NCBI GenBank assembly: GCA_002343845.1
Contig: DDSQ01000014.1
Span: 16,295 to 22,082 of the forward strand
Length of the DNA stretch: 5,788 bases
Source of the DNA: Planctomycetes bacterium UBA2386
GTDB lineage: Bacteria > Planctomycetota > UBA1135 > UBA2386
Direction of reading: 5' to 3'
The position numbers and the translations under genes are program-made. Positions 1 to 5,788 of the stretch are shown here, one piece after another (the first letter of the stretch is position 1; each line of letters starts with the position of its first letter). Under the pieces are notes generated by a model, which did not search any database, had not been told where the DNA came from, and saw only the letters and a list, made by a program, of their open reading frames with translations.

Positions 1-2711
1 GTCTGGTAGCCGCCCCAGCTGTGGCCGGCAGCGCCGATCGCCTTCTCGTCGACGAAGCCCTGCGCGATCAGGTGCTGCACGCCCGACACGACGCACTTCA
101 CGCACGAGGCGCCCGGGTAGCCGATCTCGTAGACGACGTCGGGCATGAACCACAGGTAGCCGTTGCTCACGTAGTACGCAGCGTTCGGCGAGGTGCCCGG
201 GGCCGGGGCCACGTAGTTGTGCAGCCCCTGCGTCATGCGCTCGTAGAAGTACACCATCATCGGGTACTTCTTCGTGGGGTCGAAGTCGTCGGGCTTGACG
301 AGCACGCCCTTCCGGTTCGCCCCGTCACCGTCGATCCAGCGCACCAGTTCGGCCTTGCCCCAGCGGTAGTTCGACTGCTGCGGATTGCAGTCGCTGAGCC
401 GGCGCTGGTCGGTGAAGTCGGCCGCCGACGTCCACAAGTCCCCGAACTCGGCGAACGTGCTCTGCGTGAAGAACAGCCGCGAGCTCTTCCGCGGTCGCGT
501 GACGCCGGCCAGGTTCTTGTCGGCGACGAACAGTCGCTGGGGCCGTTGCTGCCGTGTCAGCGAATCGGCGAAGAACCCCTCGGCCATGGTGTCGACGTTC
601 GTCGACGCCAGCAGCAGTTCGTCCTCGAGCCACAGCCGATCCTCGTCGCGCGGCAGCGGTTGCAGCCGCAGGCGCAGCCGGTTCTGCCGCCCGAAGCCGT
701 CGGTGACGCAGACGGCGCGGCCCGTCGCCGGCGCGATGCGCCAGACGTCGAACTCGTCGTAGACGAGGATCTCCTCGTCGTTCTCGGTCCACCCGGCGAT
801 GCCGTACGCCGCGTCCGGCTCGGGATGGTCGTCCTCGTGGTTGTGGAACGGCACGCCGAGCGCCCCGGTGAGATCGCGCTGCTTGCCCGTCGCGACTTCC
901 TGGCTCTGCCAGCGGTAGTCGCGGTCGAACCAGACGAGCCAGCGGCCGCCCGGCGAGTTGCTGACGCTGCCGCGATGCCTGGTCAGGAGCTTCGTGCGCT
1001 GGCCGGTGGCGCTGTCGACGAGCCAGTGGTCGGCATACCGGCCGTCCCACGTCGTCTCCTGTTCGTAGTCGCGGCCATCGCTGCCGATCAGGATCTTGCC
1101 CTCGGGGCCGAGCGGGCGCAGGGAACGCAGGCGATCGTCGCCGAGTACGACGAGGCGCTGCTGGGCGCGATGCCACGCCGCCGCCCACCGCGGGTTGCGT
1201 TCGTCGTTGCCGCGCTTCTGCTGCACGGTCTGCAGGAACCCGTCCCGCCAGTTCCAGAGGTCGAGCGTGACCTTGTCCTCGGGCAGGATCGGCAGCGGAT
1301 CGGCCGGCGGCGCGTCCTGCACGTCGAACGTCAGCGTCCAGCCATCGCGCGTGAACGACGCGCCGCCGGCGACGCGCTTGCCGGCCGGCATGCCCGGACC
1401 GCCGGCCCAGGCGATGCGCCGGGCCGCGCCACTGCCCTCCCACAGCCAGAGGTCGTTGACCGGCTTGTCGTCGGCGAACGTCTCCTTGTCGCTGGTGAAC
1501 GTCAGGCACTGCTCGGCGCGATCGAACTGCACGTTGCCGAAGCGCGCGACGCCTTCGAGCACACACACGGCCTCGCCGCCAGCCAGCGGCTGCACGAACA
1601 GGCCGTACTTGCCGTCCTTTGCCGGCTTCTTCGCCGACGTGTGGTACCAGAGCAGCTTGCCGTTGCGCGAGAGCCCGTAGGCGGCGACGTCGGCGATCGA
1701 ACGGCGGTCGTCGGTCGCCAGATTGCGAATCAGCAGCTCGGTCCCCTCGGCGCGCTTGGCTTCGAGCGGATCGGTCGGAGCACCGCGGCGCGAGTTCGCG
1801 CCCGCGCGGCGACCTGACGCCGCACCGCCCTCGGCGGCGGCAGTCTCAGCCTTCGGCTCCTCAGCCTTCGGCTCCTCGGCCTTCGGCTCCTCGGGCTTTG
1901 GCGTCTCGGCCTTCGGTTCTTCGGCCTTCGGCTCCTCGGCAGGCTTCGCCGCCGCAGCCTCGCCCTCCTTCTCGCCCGCCTTCGCCTCCGCGGGCTTGGC
2001 CTCGGGCTTCTCCTTGTGGATGAGCAGGAACGGCACGTCGTCGCTGACGGTCGACCCCTTCACCTTGCCGATCGTCTCGACCTTGCCCGTCGCGAGTTCG
2101 AGCAGCATCAGTTCGCCGCGATCGGCCCTGGCGCCTTCGTCGCCACCTTCACCGCCGGGGCCACCACCGGCGCCGCCGCCGGGACCGCCGCCGCGCCGAC
2201 CCGCACCCGCACCACCTCGCCCGCCGAAGCCAGCCGGCGGACCACCACCACCGGGACGACGCGTCGCGGGCGACTCTTCCCCCTCGCGTTCTTCGCGCGT
2301 GGTCTCCTCGCCAGCAGGCTTGTTGCCCGCCTTCGCCTTCTTGCGCAGCTCCTCGATCTTCTTGTCGCGTTCCTCGACCTTCGACTTGCCCTGGGTGAAC
2401 AGCACGAAGCGGCCGTCGGCGGTGAAGCGCGGGCCGCTCGCGTTCGGATGGCGATACACGACCGAGCCGGTCGTCTGCTTGATCTCGAGCACACCATCGC
2501 CCCACTGCGGTTCGATCTGGAACGCGACCCAGCTCCCGTCCTGCGTGTAGGTCGGATTGCGCAGCGACTTCCACTGGTCGTAGTCGTCGTGCGTGAGCGG
2601 GCGGCGTTCCTGGGCGGCGAGCGGTGCTGCGGCAATCAGGAGCGCGAGCAGGCCGCGCCTCGCAGTGCTGGCGAACGGGGAGCGGGGCTGGACGCGGACG
2701 TAGATGTTCAC
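1..2711 (-). CDS. Secreted S9-family (prolyl oligopeptidase type) serine peptidase, C-terminus beyond window
   Basis: Peptidase of the S9 clan, expected to cleave peptides outside the cytoplasm. The 903 visible codons are open without a stop. The protein starts with GTG and a signal peptide: basic residues including ARRG at about 17-20, a hydrophobic stretch at 21-33, and likely cleavage after Ala33 before QERRP. The RR pair makes Tat export conceivable, but Sec is more likely. Residues about 38-780 look like the beta-propeller domain and begin LTHDDYDQWKSL. A large low-complexity insert at about 108-305 has a charged helix, a Gly-rich block and EPKAE repeats. The alpha/beta-hydrolase domain starts near 785 with KYPMMVYFYER and YYVSNGYLWFMPD. 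The nucleophile elbow GHSWGGYQ is at 896-903, with Ser898 as predicted nucleophile. The window ends there, so the catalytic Asp and His are not visible; family members usually run roughly 200 residues further. The GTG at 2711 is chosen because it gives the signal peptide and has GGAG 10 bases upstream. Confidence 0.93.
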   Translation of the reverse strand, partial: MNIYVRVQPRSPFASTARRGLLALLIAAAPLAAQERRPLTHDDYDQWKSLRNPTYTQDGSWVAFQIEPQWGDGVLEIKQTTGSVVYRHPNASGPRFTADGRFVLFTQGKSKVEERDKKIEELRKKAKAGNKPAGEETTREEREGEESPATRRPGGGGPPAGFGGRGGAGAGRRGGGPGGGAGGGPGGEGGDEGARADRGELMLLELATGKVETIGKVKGSTVSDDVPFLLIHKEKPEAKPAEAKAGEKEGEAAAAKPAEEPKAEEPKAETPKPEEPKAEEPKAEEPKAETAAAEGGAASGRRAGANSRRGAPTDPLEAKRAEGTELLIRNLATDDRRSIADVAAYGLSRNGKLLWYHTSAKKPAKDGKYGLFVQPLAGGEAVCVLEGVARFGNVQFDRAEQCLTFTSDKETFADDKPVNDLWLWEGSGAARRIAWAGGPGMPAGKRVAGGASFTRDGWTLTFDVQDAPPADPLPILPEDKVTLDLWNWRDGFLQTVQQKRGNDERNPRWAAAWHRAQQRLVVLGDDRLRSLRPLGPEGKILIGSDGRDYEQETTWDGRYADHWLVDSATGQRTKLLTRHRGSVSNSPGGRWLVWFDRDYRWQSQEVATGKQRDLTGALGVPFHNHEDDHPEPDAAYGIAGWTENDEEILVYDEFDVWRIAPATGRAVCVTDGFGRQNRLRLRLQPLPRDEDRLWLEDELLLASTNVDTMAEGFFADSLTRQQRPQRLFVADKNLAGVTRPRKSSRLFFTQSTFAEFGDLWTSAADFTDQRRLSDCNPQQSNYRWGKAELVRWIDGDGANRKGVLVKPDDFDPTKKYPMMVYFYERMTQGLHNYVAPAPGTSPNAAYYVSNGYLWFMPDVVYEIGYPGASCVKCVVSGVQHLIAQGFVDEKAIGAAGHSWGGYQ
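1845..1934 (-). repeat. Six tandem 15-bp repeats encoding EPKAE units in the S9 peptidase
   Basis: Six consecutive 15-bp units on the plus strand have the consensus CTCGGCCTTCGGCTC. The first two are identical (CTCAGCC at the start), the fourth is the most diverged (TTTGGCG), and a degenerate seventh follows up to about 1949. On the coding strand each unit encodes a five-residue Glu-Pro-Lys-Ala-Glu step, at about residues 260-289. The unit is a whole number of codons, so copy-number changes would not break the frame. It is probably a flexible, charged, unstructured linker. Confidence 0.9.
2143..2255 (-). other. Glycine-rich low-complexity block inside the S9 peptidase
   Basis: Residues about 153-190 of the peptidase are mostly glycine with scattered Pro, Ala and Arg (GGGGPP, GGRGG, GRRGGGPGGG). 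The block follows a charged helix at about 108-128 (KVEERDKKIEELRKK) and precedes a short beta-propeller-like segment (GELMLLELATGKVETI). It looks like a disordered linker loop leaving the propeller surface. Related S9 peptidases often carry charged low-complexity sequence here, so the position is ordinary but the extent is large. Confidence 0.75.
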
Positions 2712-2816
2712 TTGGCGTGGACTCCGTGCGGAGATGGGCCGCGGATCGTAGGCAGCCGCCGGCGGTCGGCAGGACCCCGGCTGTCGCGTCCTTGTCACGT
2801 CCGTGACCGCCAGCGG
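2712..2816. promoter_or_regulatory. Intergenic region upstream of the S9 peptidase, with a 14-bp perfect dyad
   Basis: The 105-base gap holds a perfect inverted repeat, GTCACG-TC-CGTGAC at 2794-2807, ten bases after the stop of the upstream gene. It could be an operator or a short hairpin of five pairs with a four-base loop. There is no T-run after it on the minus strand, so it is not a classical terminator. A second palindrome CCGCCGGCGG is at 2756-2765. TACGAT (minus strand, 2745-2750) could be a -10 box with a leader of about 33 bases, but I see no good -35 box. Promoter assignment is speculative; the dyad itself is plain. Confidence 0.35.
2722..2725 (-). promoter_or_regulatory. Candidate ribosome binding site of the S9 peptidase gene
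   Basis: GGAG on the minus strand lies 10 bases before the GTG at 2711. The frame stays open well upstream of this GTG, so the site helps choose the start. An earlier in-frame GTG near 2798 would bury the signal peptide behind about 29 unlikely residues. Confidence 0.45.
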
Positions 2817-3383
2817 CTACAAACGCCCGACCGCGCCGACCCCGGGCGCCTGCGCGCGCGACGCAACAGCCGCCGGCGCAAGGCTCCACGCCGATGCCAA
2901 GGCGTGGACGACCGCGGCATCGGGCCACCACTTGATGTCGTCGTCGGAACGATCGCGCGGATCGTCGACGAAGCACCCGAGGTCGCGTTCCGCCTCGGTC
3001 AGTTCGCCGATCCACAGCACGTGGCCATGCTCGCCCGAGTAGGCGTAGGCGCGCACGACCTCGCCGCCCCGCGCCAGCGCCCAACCGAACACGTCGGCGT
3101 CGGGCGCGCTGCAGAACCACGCTGCCGTGCCGCCGCGACTCGCCGCGGCGAGCATCGGCACGACGTCACCCTCAGGATCGGCCGCCGCGAGGTCGGCGCC
3201 CGTGGCGAAGATCCAGCCATCGACCGCTGGCGACACGAACACGCCCGCCTCTGCCGCCGCCGTCGGCCCGGCATTCCAGTTCGCTGGCAGCACGGTGCGC
3301 AGCCGCAGCCGCGCGACGACATCGGGAACGGAGTTGCCGCGGATCGCCAGCCACGCGCGCCCCGGCCGAAAGCTCTCCGGCAC
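2817..3383 (-). CDS. Conserved hypothetical protein, Trp-rich, about 188 residues
   Basis: I do not recognise a named function. The sequence reads like a folded soluble domain and resembles uncharacterised bacterial proteins. They share a pattern of a WLAI strand, ANWNAG near residue 34-39, VFVSPAVDGWIFATG at 48-62, GWALARGGEVVRAYAYSG at 100-117, VLWIGELTEAE at 122-132, and a closing DD-x-KWWPD...AWS motif at 147-167. This similarity is from memory and unverified. There is no signal peptide or membrane segment within this span. GTG at 3383 is the only usual start after the upstream in-frame stop and has no clear Shine-Dalgarno sequence. It begins 48 bases after the small membrane gene and in the same frame, so the real protein might be membrane-anchored (see findings). 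The C-terminal 20 residues are Ala/Gly-rich and look unstructured. Confidence 0.8.
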   Translation of the reverse strand: MPESFRPGRAWLAIRGNSVPDVVARLRLRTVLPANWNAGPTAAAEAGVFVSPAVDGWIFATGADLAAADPEGDVVPMLAAASRGGTAAWFCSAPDADVFGWALARGGEVVRAYAYSGEHGHVLWIGELTEAERDLGCFVDDPRDRSDDDIKWWPDAAVVHALASAWSLAPAAVASRAQAPGVGAVGRL

Positions 3384-3431
3384 GTCGGGCCCGGCGGCCG
3401 GGCGGGCGGCACGCGCCCGCGCGGAAGTGCC

Positions 3432-3548
3432 TCAGGACGTTCCCGGATCGGCCTCGCGCCGCCGCGTGATGATGCGCTGCCACGACCACAGCCCGTAGCC
3501 GACAAGGGCCGCGGTCGCGGCGAAGGTGAGTACGAGCGCGGCGTTCAT
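3432..3548 (-). CDS. Small single-pass membrane peptide, CcmD-like (38 residues)
   Basis: ATG at 3548 opens a 38-codon frame ending in TGA. It encodes one membrane segment at about residues 3-22 (ALVLTFAATAALVGYGLW), then WQRIITRRRE and a short polar tail. The positive residues after the segment suggest N-out/C-in. Size, the GYGLW end of the helix and the Arg cluster resemble CcmD, the small subunit of the CcmABC haem-release complex in cytochrome c maturation. CcmD is too short and degenerate to assign without neighbours, and no other ccm gene is in the window. Alternatively it is the N-terminal anchor of the downstream protein, interrupted by the TGA. No strong Shine-Dalgarno sequence precedes it; a small hairpin (TCAGC-GTCGA-GCTGA, 3553-3567) lies just ahead of the ATG. 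Confidence 0.6.
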   Translation of the reverse strand: MNAALVLTFAATAALVGYGLWSWQRIITRRREADPGTS

Positions 3549-3608
3549 GCGATCAGCGTCGAGCTGACACTACATCGAAGCACGTTCGCGGCGACGACGG
3601 AAGGCGCG
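3549..3608. other. 60-base intergenic gap
   Basis: It is slightly richer in A/T than its surroundings. It contains only the weak five-pair hairpin at 3553-3567. No T-run or recognisable promoter boxes are seen, so transcription from the upstream pair of genes may continue through it. Confidence 0.3.
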
Positions 3609-4046
3609 TCAGATCTCGTCGCCGAAACCCCGCGCTGCCAGTTCGGCGAGCGACGGCAGCCCCCACTTGGCGCGCTCGCTGTCGGTGGTCGCCGGGTCGA
3701 CGGCGAGCAGTTCGCGACGGCCGTCGCGCACGATCGCCTGGGTGCCGAACTTCTGCGGCCGGCCGGCCAGCACGCGACGCCGATCGAACGCCGCCGCCGC
3801 GATCGGCCGCGCTGCCGCTTCGCGCGCCATCGCTCGCAGCGCCAGGGTCTCGGCGAGAGCCACGTCCGCCGCGTCGTCGCTGGCCAGCAGGATGCGCGCA
3901 GCGAGCAGTTCGTCGCGCGGCGTGCGCAACGCACCACGGGCGTGGGCCGCCACCACGGCGGCCCGACGCGCCGCCGCGGCCCCGTCGCCGCCGATCCCCG
4001 CGCGAGCGGCCGCGAGCAGCGCCGGCAGGTCGAGAGGTGCGTTCAC
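3609..4046 (-). CDS. DUF6624-like protein, 145 residues
   Basis: Function unknown. The N-terminal half (about 5-85) is alanine-rich and helical (LDLPALLAAARAG, ELLAARILLASDDAADVALAETLALRAM), like a helical-repeat or TPR-like bundle. The C-terminal part has the pattern I associate with DUF6624: FDRRRVLAGRPQKFGTQ at 87-103, a short beta segment, VDPATTDSERAKWGLPSL at 116-133, and a final helix. The match is from memory of the family pattern, and this copy is shorter than the usual members. There is no signal peptide, so it is probably cytoplasmic. The GTG start overlaps the TGA of the upstream membrane gene as GTGA, which implies translational coupling. A longer in-frame extension exists upstream, but it runs antiparallel to nothing functional and lies wholly inside the neighbouring gene in another frame, so it is discarded. 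Confidence 0.82.
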   Translation of the reverse strand: MNAPLDLPALLAAARAGIGGDGAAAARRAAVVAAHARGALRTPRDELLAARILLASDDAADVALAETLALRAMAREAAARPIAAAAFDRRRVLAGRPQKFGTQAIVRDGRRELLAVDPATTDSERAKWGLPSLAELAARGFGDEI

Positions 4047-5545
4047 TTCGCCAGGGGAACGAGCGCGTTGCCGAGTTGCTTGCCAATGTCGATCGGACCG
4101 CGGCCATCGACGGCCTCGAAAACGGGGACGCCTTCGGCAGCGGCGGCGCGCACCACGGCGACGAGGTCGGCCGGCAGGCCGCCGTCGGCGAACACCAGCA
4201 GCTTGCAGTCGTTGCTGGCGCAGAACGCGCGTGCCGCGGCAATGGTCTCGCGCACCTGCGCCGGCGACGACCGGCGCAGGCCGGCTCGATCGAGCGCCAT
4301 CTCGTCGCGCGGGATGCCGAGCACGATCACCCGCGGCCGGAACCCGGTGTAGCACGCCGTGAACAGCCGCCACTGCTGCGCGCAGTGCCCATCGACGGTC
4401 GGCAGGCTCGGCACGATGAAATCCGTGTCCAACGTGCCACGCAGCCAACGATGGACGGACATCGCGAGGTGCTCTTCGGGCATTCCGCGGTCGTAGAGGA
4501 GTTGCCCGCCGAGCAGGAACACGCAGACGCTGTCGGGCGCCGGCGCCGTGAGACCGTTCGGCCCGCGCACGAGCTGCGCGTGCGCTTCGCTCATCTGCGA
4601 ACCGGCGTCGGGGCCGAACACGGCTTCGATCGCCGCGTCGTCGTGGCGCAGGCGGCGGTCGCCGGCGACGAGCCCGATGGCGGCGAGCACGGCGAGCAGC
4701 AGGCGCGGCACGGTGGCGAACACCTGGGCCATGGCGACCAGCAAGCAGCCGGCGAGCACCGCCGCCAGTGTCGTTGGTGCCGGGAACGCGAGGTCGAGGT
4801 CGGCACGCGAACTCACCAGCCACGCCAGCGCAGGCATCGGCAGCCCCGCGAGCACGAACCACCGCAGCGACGCGTTCCGCCGCCACGCCAGCAGCGCGAT
4901 CAAGGCACCACCCAACGCGCCGGCTCCGATCCACGTCCACGCCGCGAAACGCCAGGCGCCGGGCCGGCCGCGGTTGCCGATCGAGAGGCCGTGCACGACC
5001 GCTTTGCCGCCGCGCGCCACGAGGGCGAACATGCCGTACTCGTCGTCGGCGAAGAACGGCGCCTGCTTCTTCCCGGCGACGTTCGCGGTCAGTTCGCGGC
5101 CGCGACCCTCGATCCACACGCTCGACGTGACGCCCGGCGCAACGCCGACGCCACCGCCGCGCGGCCCGAGCACCGCTTCGTCGCGCGTGCGCCAGCCCGG
5201 GCCGTCGCCGACCGTCGAGACGCGCAGCACGCTGAAGCGGCCCGCGAACGGCAGCATCTCCTCCCCTTCCATGCGCGGTTCGACCTGGCGCACCAGCAGA
5301 TCGAGGTCGACACCTTCGCCGAGTTCGACCTGCATGCTCAGGTCGAAGTCGGGGAAGCGCAGCGGCACCAGCGTCCACTTGCCGTCGGTCAGTTCGAGCG
5401 GCTGGTTGGCCGTGCGCGTGACCTGGAAGTCCGCGTCGTGCAGAGCCGGCGCGCGCAGCGGACCCGGCACGATCGCGTGCACGACGCCGCCGGTGACCGC
5501 AGCGACGACAACGAAGAACGCGGCAGCCGCAGAACGAGGACCCAT
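4043..5545 (-). CDS. Multi-pass membrane protein with jelly-roll-like exodomain and degenerate SGNH-like C-terminal domain
   Basis: 500 residues. A signal anchor is at about 5-27 (AAAAFFVVVAAVTGGVV). A beta-rich domain at about 38-192, probably periplasmic, looks like a concanavalin/jelly-roll fold of the DUF1080 type: WTLVPLRFPDFDLSMQVELG, FSVLRVS, VWIEGRGRELTAN, DEYGMFALVARGGKAVVHGLSIGN. Membrane segments follow at about 199-221, 226-246, 257-277 and 279-295. The C-terminal domain (about 337-500) has an SGNH-hydrolase layout: VCVFLLGGQLLYDRG, a middle segment TDFIVPSLPTVDGHCAQQW, RVIVLGIPRDE, CKLLVFADGG, and a final VDGRGPIDIGKQLGNAL. The usual block I serine is Gln348, the GxND asparagine is absent, and no terminal His is visible, so esterase activity is doubtful. 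ATG at 5545 is chosen because it starts the anchor directly; AGGA lies 11 bases upstream. Upstream codons in frame are Arg-rich and not protein-like. Topology of the C-terminal domain is ambiguous. Confidence 0.85.
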   Translation of the reverse strand: MGPRSAAAAFFVVVAAVTGGVVHAIVPGPLRAPALHDADFQVTRTANQPLELTDGKWTLVPLRFPDFDLSMQVELGEGVDLDLLVRQVEPRMEGEEMLPFAGRFSVLRVSTVGDGPGWRTRDEAVLGPRGGGVGVAPGVTSSVWIEGRGRELTANVAGKKQAPFFADDEYGMFALVARGGKAVVHGLSIGNRGRPGAWRFAAWTWIGAGALGGALIALLAWRRNASLRWFVLAGLPMPALAWLVSSRADLDLAFPAPTTLAAVLAGCLLVAMAQVFATVPRLLLAVLAAIGLVAGDRRLRHDDAAIEAVFGPDAGSQMSEAHAQLVRGPNGLTAPAPDSVCVFLLGGQLLYDRGMPEEHLAMSVHRWLRGTLDTDFIVPSLPTVDGHCAQQWRLFTACYTGFRPRVIVLGIPRDEMALDRAGLRRSSPAQVRETIAAARAFCASNDCKLLVFADGGLPADLVAVVRAAAAEGVPVFEAVDGRGPIDIGKQLGNALVPLAK

Positions 5546-5619
5546 GTGCCGCGCGATCCTACGGACCCGCAGCGACCGCCGCACTGGCGGCTGCAGGCGC
5601 AGCGCCATACCGTGCGGCG
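5546..5619. promoter_or_regulatory. Divergent intergenic region, likely two promoters
   Basis: This is the only divergent junction in the window, so promoters for the minus-strand cluster and the plus-strand amidohydrolase should lie in or near it. An imperfect hairpin (GCAG-CGA-CCGCC-GCACT-GGCGG-CTGC, 5569-5594) sits in the middle. No convincing -35/-10 pair is seen on either strand. The gap shortens if the amidohydrolase starts upstream of 5620. Confidence 0.4.
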
Positions 5620-5788
5620 GTGCAAGCCTCCGAGTGGCTCGTCGACCGCGCCGTGCTGCCGCACGCGATCCTCGCCGGCGCGCGCGTCGCTGCCGTCGAC
5701 GGCCGTATCGTCGCGATCGACCAGCTGGCGGGCGCGCCAACGGCGATACGTCTGCGCGGCACGTTGCTGCCGGGCTTCGTCGACCTGC
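5620..5788 (+). CDS. Amidohydrolase-superfamily protein N-terminus, possibly NagA-like, partial
   Basis: The 56 visible codons show the usual N-terminal composite-domain pattern of amidohydrolases: a first strand (EWLVDRAVLPHAILAG), then ARVAAVDGRIVAIDQ, then IRLRGTLLPGFVDL. The last motif is followed by a codon starting with C, which fits His or Gln of the metal-binding HxH or QxN site. The GxLLPGFVDL wording and short first strand resemble N-acetylglucosamine-6-phosphate deacetylase, but dihydroorotase-like or other amidohydrolases cannot be excluded because the active site lies beyond the edge. GTG at 5620 is the nearest sensible start, without a good Shine-Dalgarno sequence. The frame is open further upstream, where it reads Ala-rich, so a start such as CTG at 5584 is possible. 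Confidence 0.75.
   Translation, partial: MQASEWLVDRAVLPHAILAGARVAAVDGRIVAIDQLAGAPTAIRLRGTLLPGFVDL

Noticed and set aside
21..1817. Long plus-strand open frame of 598 codons opposite the S9 peptidase
   Set aside because: Its translation is Arg/Ala/Val-rich without domains and it is exactly antisense to a clear S9 peptidase. Long antisense frames are expected in GC-rich genes.
1845..1934. Regularly spaced repeats considered as a CRISPR-like array
   Set aside because: The units are directly abutting 15-mers without spacers, in frame inside a peptidase gene.
2149..3120. Minus-strand frame of 323 codons overlapping the S9 start and the hypothetical gene
   Set aside because: It is out of frame with both supported genes, and its composition is Arg-rich low complexity.
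3553..3567. TCAGC-GTCGA-GCTGA hairpin as a terminator or regulatory switch
   Set aside because: Only five pairs, no T-run on either side, and likely by chance.
2016..4352. Plus-strand open frame of 778 codons spanning several genes
   Set aside because: It runs antisense across four minus-strand genes and their gaps. The translation is Arg-rich and patternless, with no family motif.
4047..5378. Upstream extension of the DUF6624-like frame to give a 589-residue protein
   Set aside because: The extension lies wholly within the membrane-protein gene in a different frame and is Arg/Ala-rich noise. The GTG at 4046 gives a coherent protein.
5546..5740. 65-residue N-terminal extension of the membrane protein
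   Set aside because: It is Arg-rich, would cover the divergent gap and amidohydrolase start, and would bury the signal anchor that begins naturally at the ATG at 5545.
1..5788. Whole window as a defence or mobile system
   Set aside because: No nuclease, helicase, transposase, integrase, reverse transcriptase, toxin pair, tRNA or terminal repeat could be seen.

Overview
The window is very GC-rich DNA, densely coded. Five genes lie head-to-tail on the minus strand and the start of a sixth reads rightward on the plus strand. The gene content points to a high-GC environmental bacterium. It includes a large secreted S9 peptidase with long charged and glycine-rich inserts, a membrane protein joining a jelly-roll-like exodomain to an SGNH-like domain, and several small conserved hypotheticals. 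Planctomycetota is my best guess and Myxococcota or Acidobacteriota are possible. This rests on gene style only, because no phylogenetic marker is present.

Layout from the left edge: positions 1-2711 (minus) hold an S9-family prolyl-oligopeptidase-type peptidase. It is cut by the window edge exactly at its nucleophile motif GHSWGGYQ, so the Asp/His part of the triad is missing. A gap of about 105 bases carries a perfect 14-bp dyad. Positions 2817-3383 (minus) encode a tryptophan-rich conserved hypothetical of 188 residues. Positions 3432-3548 (minus) encode a 38-residue single-pass membrane peptide that looks like CcmD. It lies in the same reading frame as the hypothetical gene after it, separated by one TGA and 16 open codons. 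Positions 3609-4046 (minus) encode a DUF6624-like protein whose GTG start overlaps the stop of the next gene by four bases (GTGA). Positions 4043-5545 (minus) encode a 500-residue multi-pass membrane protein with a periplasmic beta-rich domain and a C-terminal SGNH-like domain that seems to lack the catalytic residues. After a 74-base divergent gap, 5620-5788 (plus) is the N-terminus of an amidohydrolase, perhaps NagA-like.

The membrane SGNH-like protein and the DUF6624-like protein are almost certainly co-translated. The two short genes after them may share the transcript. The S9 peptidase could be last in that unit or have its own promoter. I see no RNA genes, CRISPR arrays, insertion sequences or phage genes. 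I see no clear evidence of a new defence or mobile system. The points most worth a second look are the pseudo-SGNH membrane protein coupled to the DUF6624-like gene, and the in-frame TGA between the small membrane peptide and the hypothetical gene.
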